Assembly: GCA_033060915.1 (NCBI GenBank)
Contig: CM065378.1
Coordinates: 38,888,001 to 38,952,000, forward strand
DNA: 64,000 bases
DNA from: Euryodendron excelsum
Taxonomy: Eukaryota; Streptophyta; Magnoliopsida; Ericales; Pentaphylacaceae
Direction: 5' to 3'
Below are positions 23,031-34,272 of this stretch, one piece after another. The notes beneath the pieces are model-generated. The model did not search any database and was not told the DNA's origin. It worked only from the letters and a program-made list of their open reading frames with translations. The position numbers and the translations under genes were made by a program. Positions within the stretch are counted from its first letter, which is position 1. Each line of letters opens with the position of its first letter.

Positions 23031-24400
23031 CTGATTAACCTGGACTCCAGATGAACACATCGTTACTCAAATAATCCTGCTCGGTGAAGTTCTCAAAATG
23101 CCCCTGATAATGAAAATTCTCGTTTTTCCAGATGGAGAGATGTTATGGTCATCTAGTTCATCCAAACCCAATTAGAATTGTTCCTCATCATGTGATACCA
23201 GTGGCGTGACCCATTTGTCCTATGTAGGAACAGTAGGATGCCCACGGCGTCCTTTCCCAGGCTAAAATGTCATTTCAAGTACACTTTTAAGGTGCAGATC
23301 CCCATCACACTTACGTGAAATAGAGTGGCACTTGTGCAGGCGATCACAGAAGCAATTCTAAAGGGCCTTTCCAAATTCTTCAGGCTGAAGAGTTTTGCCT
23401 CTGGTGAGATTGAATCCTTAACAATGTTCTTATCCTCTCCTTCTGAAGGCTCCAATAGGCTGCTTTATCTTAGGAGCACAAAGTGGGAGTGGGTGCTCAA
23501 ATGACACGCTGGAGTGCTTAATAGAAGGTTCTTAGTCGGGGTGAGCAAGTTGGTCACGAATTCTGTGTATATGCTTCTAATCATTTTGGTTACAGATCGT
23601 ACAGTGTTTACCTCTAAAAGTTTGTCAATTTGTTTGTGAAAAATAAATATGTGATAGGATTTATATACATATTTCATAAAGTCCTAACTGTACAAACTTA
23701 TATTAAGATGTAACTAGTAAACCTCTTCAAATGGATTTATGGTGCATTTGGAAAATACTTACAGCTTCTAAATGGTTGACAGCAAAGTCAATTGCAACTG
23801 CCGCACCAAAGCTTGGTCCAACTAGTAGCATTGGCCTTTTAATGTAGGACTTCCAAAACTCTGGGAAATGTTAAACGAAATCAATTTAGTCTTTCAAATT
23901 GGAAATGACAGCAAAGTATCATCATATGCAATTGAGATAGCTACCCCTGCCAAGAACTAACCAGTTTGAGTGCAAATCCTACGATCCAGACGATAAAGAA
24001 ACAAAAAGAGAAAACTAAAAAGGACAAAAACACAAATCGGCTTGCTTGGTTGATAAAAGTAAAAGAAAGAAATTTCAAAATGTGGCCCAGGTATGTTTTA
24101 TTGTGAGCTTCTAAGAATCAATAGAGCTTAGTTTATATATACCCAGAAGATAAAAATTGCTGTTGATCTCCTGTTCGTAATCTTTGTGTGTGCTGGGGCA
24201 GGAACTCAGTGGCTTCATAGCAGGGTTGACATAAACGGGTTCGAAGAATTTAGTGGTACTGAGTATCAGTCTGCTGGATGTTCTGAGGAATATACTGTCA
24301 TTGAGTGAGTTACTGATTCTTTAATTGAGTTTTTCATTGAAAAAGCATGATTTTCTGTTAATGGAAAGAAATAGTGATACTGCTCTTTCATATTATTTTA

Positions 24401-25657
24401 CTAGTTTTAGACCCGTGCAATGCACGGGCTGTGTTTTTAATTTTTTGAACTTATTATTTTTGTTCAATCGAAACCAAAACAATTGTCCCTGTTTGAATGC
24501 TGTTGCAAGCAACAGTAGTACTAAAGAAAACAATTGAATAGTTTTTTTTTGAAAAATGTTATTCTTTCAGAATTTTTGGCGGACAATTTTGTAAATTAAA
24601 AGCTATTAGGGTGGATGTTTTATTTTGAAGTGAAAGACTCTCATTTAAACACATCAGCTTGTATGAAATTTTTGAATGAATTTTCTGTTTAGCATTACCT
24701 TTTTTTTTTCTCTCGTTGCTCATGGTTGACTTTTTTACTGCAATTAATGCACTTAAAAATTTACGATTAGTATCGTAATTATGTTATTTTTCTTTGGGTA
24801 CAATAAGTGAAGTTTCTACACATAAAATGTAGGGCTTTGATAATTAAAGAAAAAATCATATAATATAGTACTTCTGAATTTAAGCTACTTACCAGAGTCC
24901 CATCATTCATAGTAACTCTCACCTCACTCATAGACAATAAATTCCCTATTTAGAAAGTGGGTCTTGGAGTTCTTCCCAAACCTTCAGGGATGATGCTGAG
25001 GTGATATTCTAGATATTTTATGTACCTAGCTTCTAGCAAATCATAGTCTTAATGTTATTTTTATAATATCAGTCCTTGCTAATAGATAGTATCATGGTTA
25101 AATGCTTGACCGACTTCTGCATAGTGACATATGGAGGAAAATTATATCAATGCTTTTAAGAAATAAATCAATTGCTAGCACAAATAAGGTGAGATGGAAG
25201 CGACTAATTAGTGTTTTGATAAGGAGGATGACTTAATTATCATATTTAGGATATTTTGCAATAAACTATTGTAATTAGCAATAGTTCGTATACCTAAATT
25301 AATAGTTGAAAGAGTTAATCATATGAAATCAATGAATACAATGTATAGTGGTGTATGTTTTGTTCTACAAAATAAATACAGTGAACTGTCATTTGAAAAA
25401 ATAAATGTAGTGATCTTATGAGACAACTCACATATTTATAGCATTTGTAATTCAATGGATCCAACTACAATAAACCGTAGTTTAAAAAAAAAAAAATCAG
25501 TTAGCCAAAGAAACTGCTCAAATACCTAAAGACCATTTATTCTTTTTCAAAGGAAATTTATTTACAAAAACTTGAGAGTCACTTAAAATGAGCCCCTTAT
25601 TACAACTACAGCGATAGTGACCTCCTTTTCTATATTGTATATAGATATAGATATAGA
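24401..25657 (-). mobile_element. Helitron-like element 3, antisense in an intron
   Basis: The minus-strand 3' end is clear: the hairpin CCCGTGCATTGCACGGG, a short TCTAAAA linker, then CTAG at 24401-24404, with T following outside. The 5' end lies in the GATATAGATATAGATAG stretch (TC at 25657, or a few bases inward at 25645), then TATAGAAAAGGAGG. Length is about 1.26 kb and no RepHel coding is visible. The termini resemble element 1, so both probably belong to one non-autonomous family. It sits just after the exon ending at 24304. Confidence 0.72.
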
Positions 25658-27796
25658 TAGTACTTTTGGCATCTATTGAGAAATGGACAATAAAGTAATA
25701 GTGAAATGTACAATTACTAGTTGCTTGATGAAATCACTTATGCTTTGGCAATAATTGTAGCATATTTAAGTCATTTTGAAAGTGAATATTACATATTTCG
25801 ACAGTGCATTAAACTAATACTAGAAGTCTGATATTTTGGTACATTTTGTGAATATGTAATTGTATTATTAGTTCTATATCTCTACAAATTATTTGATATT
25901 TAAAATATTTTGAACTACTCAAAAAATAATATTTAAGATACATTTGTGAACATGGTATTTTGTAATTCTCTAAATTTGCTACTAAAAGTTGTAGTCATAA
26001 AAATAAAAAGCTTACAATTGTGTACCTAAAGAAATTTTGAAAAACGTTTAATATAGTAATCCTTCCCTCTCCCTGCATCTTTCTGGGACAGTGATAAGCT
26101 TTCAATTGTGTACTTCAAAGAAATTTTGAAAACCATTTAATATAGTAATCCTTCCCTCTCCCTGCATCTTTTTGAGACAGTGATAACGACTTCTTTAATA
26201 AACAAGCATTTTATGTTGTAACATTCTAGCGCCACTACATATTGGATTAAAGTAAAGTAATACTAAATTTTTCAAAAACAAACTTATGTTCCTTTTTTTT
26301 TTTTTTTTGGAAAATATATGACCTTTATGTAATAGGTAAGATGACTCTACTTTGGCCCCCCTCCCAAAATTCACTATTCCTGGGTTTGCCACTATATAAA
26401 ATGCTAAGTTTACTGACTAAACACCCAGTGAAATTTAGGAAATTTCAATAAAAAAAACCTATATTTTTGTCAGAAAAATTGTAGATACAATAAACTTTAG
26501 ATAGTTTCAACTCGAACAAAGCTGGTCCCAATTTTAATGTACTATGACATTGGATTCTTGCCTATGGATTTTGTTACTGAAGAATACATTGTCAAATTTA
26601 ATGTTAAGAAATCTGAGCATGCAAGTCTTTTTTGAAGCTATGATTAAGTAGATAGAATATCTGCATAATAAACACAAGTTAATCACAAAATTACTACATG
26701 AACTTCTACTTTGTAGATTATGCCTAAACATGCACAGGTAGTACTAAATTTATCCGACCATTCCAATGGAGAATCCAAAAGGTTTATGTTACATGGACTT
26801 AGGTATGACTATCGAGTGCAACTGAGGGTCTAGCTGTCAAAGCTCTCTGAACTCAAAAGTTGGGTACAGTCATTTACCCAAAAGTTGGGTACAGTCATGT
26901 GTACACGTCTGGAACATTTAAATAGATTGTATACTCTGTTGTAATATAGGATGTTGTTCTTATCTGTGGATATGCTTGCAATGAAGTGGGATTTAATCAG
27001 AAAGGAGAATTCGATATCCCCATCCACGTGAGAAAAGTACAGCTATGGTTTGGCATTATTATTGCATTGAAACACTTGATTCAGTTGAAGACTCTTATTT
27101 GGTTTTTTAAGCAGCCTTGCATTTAGAAGAAAATTAAATACTTACACAATGAAACAGTGTTAGATTAGAAATTGCAAATCTGAATTGTTTTTTTTTTTTT
27201 GGTATATTTTATGCTATATCTAATATCCTTTTGTTTGCATTAGAAGATCCCAAGAAATTGAAGTAAGAGAACAATTTTTACTGTAATATTTTTTTTTTCA
27301 TCTATTTTCGATATACATTCAAATTTAATTCGAAAATCAAAGAAAATCCCATCGGCTGTAAATTAAAATCCTAGTGAAAACCCCTCTATTTAGCTGATTC
27401 AAATGTGTGATGCTGCGTTAGAACAAGAAAGATCAGGTTCCAATTCAACTTGATTGGATTTCTGTCCCGGAATAAATATGAAAGTACAGCAATTGGATTG
27501 AAAAAGGCAAGCCAGTAATAATGGCAAATGACCGGATAATCAATATTGAAAGATAATTTGAACATTAAATGCATAGTTGTCGATGATTCCTTGATTGGTA
27601 GTCGTGAGACATTTCTTCATGCAGTAAAACAAGTGGCCAAACGAACTGGACTTGATCTTTGCCGATGTTTTAATGTGGATTAAAGTTTCCCAATCACATG
27701 AATTTTACGTGCTTGAATGATTGTAACTGCCACAATGAGTTGAACTTCCCATTGGAGCAGTTCTTTTATTTGTTTTCTTTGTGATTTTTATTTCAG
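25658..27796. other. Intron remainder where GH31 exons are expected but absent
   Basis: Between VIE (ending 24304) and DWMLVDRC (27797), homologues carry roughly 100 residues including GGFSRLVCLRVHP-like sequence. I looked for those motifs in 24305-27796 and did not find them. The interval is AT-rich with a 90 bp tandem duplication. Confidence 0.5.
26007..26186 (+). repeat. ~90 bp tandem duplication
   Basis: Two adjacent copies (about 26007-26095 and 26096-26186) share AAGAAATTTTGAAAA, TTTAATATAGTAATCCTTCC, CTCTCCCTGCATCTTT and GACAGTGATAA with few differences, indicating a fairly recent duplication. Confidence 0.85.
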
Positions 27797-27978
27797 GTGA
27801 TTGGATGCTTGTTGATAGATGTCTTGGCTTGGGTTTAGTCAACCGGTTTAATGTCAGTCAGGTTCACAAGTGTTACATACACTGGGGAACTGGAACCGGA
27901 ACGGTTATTTTAGAGCTTTGGTCTGAAGATAGGCCAGTTTCAAAGCAATCCCCCCTTAGAATTTCTCATGAGTATGAG

Positions 27979-28886
27979 GTGAGAGGAATTGCATTGTCTT
28001 TTCTTTGCCCTCGATGAATAAGAGACTTTTTTTGGTCAGTGGATGCCAAAATGTGAAGCAGCACACTGCAGCTGACATCTGCTTGAGTATGGGTCTGTTA
28101 CTATTTCCAATCTGTGCGTGTTACTTGGTGATTTTCACTATGTAATTTACAATAATATTAACGTACTCAGGCAAAGTCTAATTATCTGGATTTACACTGT
28201 GTTAAAAAAAAATTTGGAATGTCTGGAGACGCCGGCCGTGTTAGTCGTCGTCGTCCCGTGGGCCCATTTACCTGCCCTTGTCTCCAACACAGTTCATTTG
28301 AATGAAAATCATAGTTCTGATCAACCAAAATGTTATATAATATGATATAATATAATTACCTTCCTTAAACAGGCACATGAAATGAAAATATTTACCCAAG
28401 AGAGTCAGAGAACAAAGTGCAGAGTATCTTATTTCGAAAATGCTATTCTTACAATAACATTTATACAAAGTTTGTATACAGAATGATGTGATAGGAACAG
28501 TTTTGTAATTAAAAATTATTATGTTTGGTGTTTGTTTTAAAATGAAAAGTTTTTATTGAGACACATCATTTTGTATATGAATTTTGTATGAATTTTTTAT
28601 TTGTATAGCATTATCTTATTAATATATAGGGTTAAAGATATTGCTGTTCTTATCACAAAAAAAAAATTTATACAAAATTTGCATATGTGATGGTGGTAGT
28701 TTTATAATTAAAAATTATTATGAAGAATCTTTGTTTTAAAGTGAAAGACTCTCGTTATGACAAATTATTTTATCTGAATTTATTGTTTGTATAGAATACA
28801 TTACCCTATTTCTAAATTAACAGTATTTCACAACACATGTATCATGGAATACATTAAAACTGGATTTCTGATCCATCTTCGGTGAA
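27979..28886. other. Convergent intergenic interval with Helitron-related repeats
   Basis: Separates the + strand GH31 pseudogene from the - strand oxidase gene. A GC-rich patch near 28225-28290 (GTCGTCGTCGTCCCGTGGGC) has no coding motif. From 28478 to 28800 two ~195 bp units (GTTTTGTAATTAAAAATTAT and GTTTTATAATTAAAAATTAT) repeat in tandem and resemble 24585-24700 within Helitron-like element 3. Confidence 0.55.
28478..28800. repeat. Tandem pair related to the interior of Helitron-like element 3
   Basis: Units starting near 28487 and 28682 share TTAAAAATTATTATG, GTTTTAAARTGAAA and TTTGTATAGMAT. The interior of the element at 24401-25657 carries GAAGTGAAAGACTCTCATTT, matching GTGAAAGACTCTCGTT here. 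Probably a decayed copy without recognisable ends. Confidence 0.55.
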
Positions 28887-30685
28887 TCAGTGATACCCAA
28901 GCGGGGCTGGAGATTCCTTCAGCTCATGTCCTTGATGGTGTATGTCCTGCGCCAAACTCATTCCAACAGAACCATATATTTCAGTATATATCTATCCATC
29001 TAAGCAAGGAGGCATTGAGAACAAAAACAAAGAAAGATTATTGTTACCGATGCAAAGTGGTTAACATCACGGTGGTGAGCCTCGTCGGCTCTGACAACCA
29101 TGACCACATCCCGGAGGGTGGAGCCAGGCGGCAGCCGCCAGTAATCGACGGCAATTGCCGGAGCAGGGACGTTCTCGATGTTGCCACCGTCCAGCTCCTT
29201 GAGGAACTCGGTGTAGGAGTGAATCGCCTCCTCCTCCAGGTACCCGACCACCCGGTGAGCCAGCTTCGGGGAAACGAGATAGGCCAGGAAGTAGGCATTG
29301 AAGAAGACGCCCTGGACCGCCAGCACGAGCGCTTGGTCATACCAGGTTGGCTTGGCTACCTCCATGAAGGTCATGAGGTGCATGCGTTCGTTCTCTGCTT
29401 CTTCTAGCAGAGCCTTGATCCAGCCGCCGCTGTGCTCGAACCGTCTTAAGGACTTGCAGTGGAGCAGCATGCCTCCGACCATGCCAGGGACGGCAGCCAC
29501 AGTTTCAAGCATCATTGCGCGGCATCCATATCTTCTCTGTAATTACATTCACGACAAGAAAAAATGGCACAAAAAACACAAATTTATTTAGATCACAAAA
29601 TTAGAACCCGGATCGCTTAATTTCATTATTAACATAAACAGTTTTGGAAAATTTTTATACATAAATTTCACCCGATGTGACAATAGTATTTTCGAAATTG
29701 AAGGGAGAGGAGTTGTTACATCATGTACCTGAAAAAATAAGTCCGTAGGGTATCTGAGAAACTTCACGGTCCAAAACGCAACTTTGTCCAAGAATGTTAC
29801 GGGCACATGGTGCTTCTTCAGATCAATCGACAGATTGGCTTCGTAGGCCTCCCATGGCTACATCCATTTCATAAAAAAATCCAACCCAACATCAACACCC
29901 ATATACCAGAACCATCAAAATTATACATATGCACGTGCATGTGCGTGTGTATATATATATATATAGGCATGCAGATGAAAATGTATGAGAAATATACAGA
30001 ACGTTTGGTAATTGAAAATTGTTTTCTGCATCCAAAAAATGTATCTAAAACATTTTCATGAGATTCCTGTTGAACAAATTATTTTGAAGAATATTTTTTA
30101 AAGTAAAACTCATTTTCTACAAAATTATTACAGATCATATTACCAGCTTTTAAAAGCTTGGGTTCCTAACAGAATGAAAACCATTCAAAACAATTGTGTT
30201 CTCAAATTTTTTTTTTTATTGATTTTCGAAATTTAAAATGAAAACAAAAACAATGAAAATAGTGCCAAATCTAAATATTCATATTGTCCAAACATCTTTC
30301 TAATACTTACCCTAAAGCAGCTCCAGTGCCACTCGGTGCCATCCTCCTTGGTTACCTTTGATGGCGAAATCCCCCAGTAACTCACGATGGCCTTATCGTC
30401 GGGACCGCCGGTGAAGCCACCGGCCGAGGCAGTCTCCACCTGCTTCTTCTCCTTCTGCTCCTTCGCATCCAAAGCAACGGTAGTGCAGTTCCGCACACCC
30501 ATCACCGGCAGCCTAACCCACGTCACCGCCACCCTCTCCGACACCTTACCAGGATTCACATTGAAGAACCCGGTGGTGGCTGACTCACTTGCCACCGCAT
30601 GGACCGCTGCGGTCGAGAAGAACCTTGGACCCGCATGACCCACCACCGACCGGACCACCCTGGTCGCACCGCGACTCATCATCAT
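28887..30685 (-). CDS. AOX1: Mitochondrial alternative oxidase (AOX1 type), four exons
   Basis: Alternative oxidase of the inner mitochondrial membrane: a di-iron ubiquinol oxidase that reduces oxygen to water, bypassing complexes III and IV. Exons: 30311-30685, 29729-29857, 29048-29536 and 28887-28946 (stop TGA at 28887-28889). All introns are GT-AG, and exon sizes 129, 489 and 60 (with stop) fit the conserved AOX structure. The product is 350 residues. The Ser/Arg-rich N-terminus ([15 protein letters not shown]) is a typical presequence. Expected iron ligands are present: E179 (MLET), E218 and H221 ([13 protein letters not shown]), E269 (LEEEAIHSY), E320 and H323 (RADEAHH). Both regulatory cysteines are kept, C123 (HWSCFR) and C173 (RRYGC), predicting redox and alpha-keto acid control. 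No lesion was seen. AOX1 rather than AOX2 is my inference from sequence style. Confidence 0.95.
29048..29536 (-). CDS. AOX1: AOX exon 3 (di-iron catalytic core)
   Basis: Residues 169-331, from [12 protein letters not shown] to VNHFAS. It carries CysII and all six predicted iron ligands in the four-helix bundle, including [25 protein letters not shown] and [12 protein letters not shown]. The 489 bp length equals the usual length of this exon. The acceptor AG precedes 29536 and the donor GT follows 29048. Long frames on the + strand here are shadows of this exon. Confidence 0.93.
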
Positions 30686-31010
30686 CGCTGGTTCTTCGGA
30701 CCCAGATAACGAAAATCAGAAAACGCGAAAAGTTTGGATTGAAGTTTCTGAAGAAACGCTTAGTAAGTTTGTTTGGGTGTTGTCTTAATTTGTCTGTTGG
30801 AAGGGTTTAAGTCTCCAAGAGCTGGTTACAGATCAAGAGGCTTTAAGACTTTTAAGGCATTGGTTTATGCAAGTGTCGTGTGTGTGTAATATGTATATAT
30901 GTATGTATATTGGGTTAACCATGGTTAAGTGTGTGATTAGGCTCACGTGCGAAGGTTGGTAAGTCAGTAATGGCACGCGATGACGTAGACCATTTGGAAT
31001 TTTTTGGCCA
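30686..31010 (-). promoter_or_regulatory. Putative AOX promoter and 5' leader
   Basis: About 200 bp upstream of the ATG, on the minus strand, is a TATA-like stretch (about 30889-30912, TATACATACATATATACAT). Farther upstream lie a G-box CACGTG at 30944-30949 and a TGACG motif at 30981-30985. Such bZIP sites are frequent in stress-induced plant promoters, which would suit AOX. Their function here is inferred, not shown. Confidence 0.4.
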
Positions 31011-31141
31011 GTTTGGTTTTTCTAAATTGGCCACTAAATTCTCTTTACTTTTGAGGGCAAACTTTATTAATGGACCGTTTTCTAAAGTCTAGTGTACTAT
31101 AAAGACATGTAAAATAATAAAAATATCTCGAGGTCTAGAGT

Positions 31142-31221
31142 ACCATATGGTCTATGGAGGGCCAACAAAATTATTTAGTCTAGACCATGTGGTCTATGGA
31201 AGGCCAATCAAATTATTTAGT
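31142..31221 (+). repeat. Short direct repeat
   Basis: ACCATATGGTCTATGGAGGG and ACCATGTGGTCTATGGAAGG, each followed by CCAAnmAAATTATTTAGT, lie about 42 bp apart. Surrounding AGTCTAGAGT motifs also recur (near 31130 and 31241). Confidence 0.7.
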
Positions 31222-34179
31222 TTTATGCTCTCTAAATAATAAAGTCTAGAGTGCTATTGAGATTGGGCATAAATCAAAATAAAAATATTATAATTTTTGT
31301 TTGGTCAGTAATCAATTAGCAATCTGAATCAAGTTATGGTTTTTCATGCGATTATTTCCTAAATTTTTTAGTGTTTTAGACTTTAAGTTAAAAGTGTGCT
31401 TAACTATGAATTATATGACTCAATATACAACCAATCACACAAAAAGAAGAAATTGATAAAAATAAGTTATGATATTATTATATATTTGACAAAAATCAGT
31501 GTGACAAACAGATATAGTTAAGTAAATCATTTTACTATCCTTAAAGCTAAAATGTGGAAGAAAAAATCGAAATCTTAACCATCCTTTCATATTCAATCTT
31601 ACAAGTAAGATATATTCTCCACAAAAGACCCTAGCCGTGTTGTCTACAGTCGGGTAGTCAAATACACAAATGAAGCGGCAGTTTAGTAATTCAAACTACT
31701 GCAAGTTTCTAGACGCCAATACCAATTTCAATTCTTGGGGGCCAAGTTTTGGAAGGTTGCGTGAGACCCGGTGCAAACGTTTTTCTACACGGAAGAATGT
31801 AAGAAAACATTCAGTACAACATTGTTATTATGGTGTCATCATGTTATTTTGTTGGTGGGCTAACAACATTTCTCTCAATTTACGGGGTAGCCTGAATACA
31901 ATGTTTCCACTAAATGTTCAATTAGGGATGTAAATAAATTAAGATACACGAACTTTACTTGTGTTTTCAGTTCATTTGAAATTTGGCTTTGCTATTTGAA
32001 CAATTCAACTACTCTTGATACATTTTCTAATTCATTAATTTTCTGAACTCGTTCAATAAACTTGTGTATACTCTAAGGTTGTATAACATTCAAGTTATTT
32101 GAGTTGACTTATGATCAACTTAATTAAAATTCGTTTGAGATCAACATGAAAAATAAAACAAATCAAACTTTGAACAACCACAACTCTCCTTGACTATGCA
32201 CGTTCATAGCCTAATGTTTAATTTTAAGTGATTGAGATAAAAATTTGCAGGGGTAAACAATTATTTTGTTTCTTCAACTTTGTCTCAAATTTTAATGTCA
32301 TCCACAAACTTTGATTTCTTTTATTTTGACATTTTATCTTTTAAAAGGAAGTCAATATGGTCTAATATTTTTAAGTTAGAAAAATTAAAAATTAATTACA
32401 CTTTGACCCTTTTAGTTATGATTTAGTTTTACTTTATCTGCTATATTAAAAGTCATTATATTTAACCCCTAAACTGTGAAAATTTAAGTTTGTATTAATA
32501 CTATTGACCAAAAAAAAAAAAATAAATAAATTGAACACTTGTAGCATTTCTGATCGAATACAATATAAATTTTTTTTTGTCCCTAATTAACAAATGTTAG
32601 TTTCAAAAATTTTCTTGATATTGTCAGAGCTAATAATTTGTAGTTCACAAAAGTAAGATTTTATGGATTATTTTGGTCATTTTTTTAGATATTTTGAGAT
32701 GATTTATAATATTTAATAGCTATGAAATTATTTTTTTCTATTTACTTTAATGATTAGTATAAAATTTTAACCAAACAAATTCTTAACTTTAAATTTTATG
32801 ATAGTGAAAAATATAACTATTTTTAATTGAATGTGAGTAAAATAATATTAAGTTATAGTTTAGAAAGTCAAAGTATAATTAATATTTAATTTCTTTACTT
32901 ATTTTGAAAAGTTAAACCACATTGAATTTCTTTTAAAAATTAAAAGACTTAAACAAAAAAATCAAAGTTTAAAAATATTAAAATATAAAATAAAGTTAAA
33001 AAAAACTAAATAATTATTTATTTAAATTTATATATTTGACATAATTTTTTCGGAGGGTGTTACTCGTTAATAAAATGACAAAATATCACTATTACACTAA
33101 ATATTATCTCCAAGAATGGAGACAAGTCGCGTGTCCAAAATTTCTTTTTGGGTCGAGTTTCCTGTAGCAAGCGCAAATTGACTGCTGTTACTCAAGTCCC
33201 GTCGCCAGTCGGGGGTTGAATGTTCAGTGACACGAAGCAGCGTTGACGTCACGTAGAGGACGAAGTGAGAGTTCATGGTGACGTCGTCCAGGAATAATTG
33301 AGTGGATTCTGGAATAATTGAGCGGATTCTACGCTACTTTCTCATTTGTCTCGAGTGATGGAGCCATTCACTTATTTGTCCATCACGAAAATATATGTTT
33401 CGAAATAAAGAAACAAACTTAAATTTTCAACGAAGTTCTTTCATTTATACAAGTAAATACAAATTATTTATTTCATAAATAAGCTAATTTCAAATTGGTT
33501 AATTCACAATTTTCAGGACAACTAAACATGCTATTACCTCTTCCATTTGATAATACAGCGTATTTATAGATAATAGTGGATATATCTCTATATTATTCAA
33601 ACATTGCATATTCTTAATCGTTTCAACGAATATAACGTTCAGTATGTTACGTTGTTTACTGATATGGTGAGTTTGTTTTCCTAAATCTTCTATTCTATTC
33701 TATTTCATCACCAATATTTCGTTTTGTTAATTGATGAACATCGTATCCACAAACTTCATGACTACATTCAAAGAAATATTAAAGAATAAAAAGGGTTAAG
33801 CGGAATACATTTCTTTATAGAAAAGAATTGCTTTAGTTACAGTGTATAGCATAAAAGTGAGTTTGTTAAATCTACATAAATGATAAATAAGAAAATATTA
33901 TAAATTATATAACAAGTAAATTTTTTTACTAATTCAAAATTACAGAAAACTTATTGACTTGTCGATGGATTATAAATTATCTATCGTGCGAATGCAATAG
34001 TTTATGTTGATTTATAAAATGTCAACATTTCACATCGTTTTATAAAACGTTATATAACCCCTGAGTGCAACGACATCGTTTACAGAAACGGTGATCGGCA
34101 AGGCCACCGGAAAATTATCCAGACACTTAAAATTTCACATGGTTTTCCCTTAATACAGCTGTTGTTTTACCCCTTAACA

Positions 34180-34184
34180 CCCCC

Positions 34185-34216
<32 letters not shown>

Positions 34217-34226
34217 TCCCTCCTCT

Positions 34227-34268
<42 letters not shown>
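34180..34268 (+). repeat. Poly-C (26), poly-A (10) and (CT)n block
   Basis: A run of about 26 C at 34180-34205 is followed directly by 10 A, then a short linker and about 18 CT units. The minus strand poly-G could form quadruplex structures. The run length may be unreliable in assembly. Confidence 0.9.

Positions 34269-34272
<4 letters not shown>

Larger units (their letters stand above)
6278..27978 (+). pseudogene. GH31 heteroglycan glucosidase / alpha-glucosidase 2-like gene, inactivated
   Basis: At least 17 exon-like blocks in order match plant GH31 glucosidases of the HGL1/alpha-glucosidase 2 type. These enzymes of about 1,000 residues trim cytosolic heteroglycans made during starch breakdown. 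Blocks by eye: 6278-6548, 6946-7221, 7355-7423, 7502-7639, 7724-7841, 8430-8512, 10967-11062, 13328-13496, 13592-13734, 13811-13897, 14104-14289, 15694-15861, 17311-17429, 17527-17596, 19242-19329, 19449-19569, 20989-21182, 21307-21415, about 22105-22282, 24202-24304 and 27797-27978. Phases agree at most junctions. Disabling features: a frameshift giving TAA at 17389, TAA at 22180, AA instead of AG at two acceptors (13809, 17525), GA instead of GT at a donor (22283), and about 100 residues missing between the last two blocks. Introns are swollen by transposons. I infer a pseudogene; assembly error is the alternative for single lesions but unlikely for all. Confidence 0.85.
17311..27978 (+). 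pseudogene. GH31 pseudogene, C-terminal exons with the lesions
   Basis: CEEVCRLALKRRYHLLPHIY starts at 17311. A 2-nt loss (or 1-nt gain) near 17368-17380 shifts frame, and TAA follows at 17389. The downstream KRGTPVATPTFFA is in the shifted frame. GPLLIYT ends at 17596 and joins in phase to MSGQGMDQLQQMLPKGIWL at 19242. DLPALYLQVGSIIPLG is at 19449, GVLFEDDGDGYEFTRGGYLL near 21000, and LDVWGIDGGVIQI at 21307. IPEVEKVSGLKGI then stops at TAA 22180 before LSRTPVELKSG and VVPWIGGRIISMEHLPSG. TQWLHSRVDINGFEEFSGTE is at 24202. The final block 27797-27978 (WMLVDRCLGLGLVNRFNVSQ ... SHEYEV) has a duplicated GT in HWGTGTGTV. The residues normally between EEYTVIE and GEWML were not found. Confidence 0.8.

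Noticed and set aside
29015..29591. Long + strand reading frames
   Set aside because: They lie exactly opposite AOX exon 3, which has strong motifs on the minus strand; they are shadow frames of a GC-richer exon.
33000..33330. tRNA or small RNA gene in the small GC island
   Set aside because: No cloverleaf or A/B box pattern could be drawn by eye.
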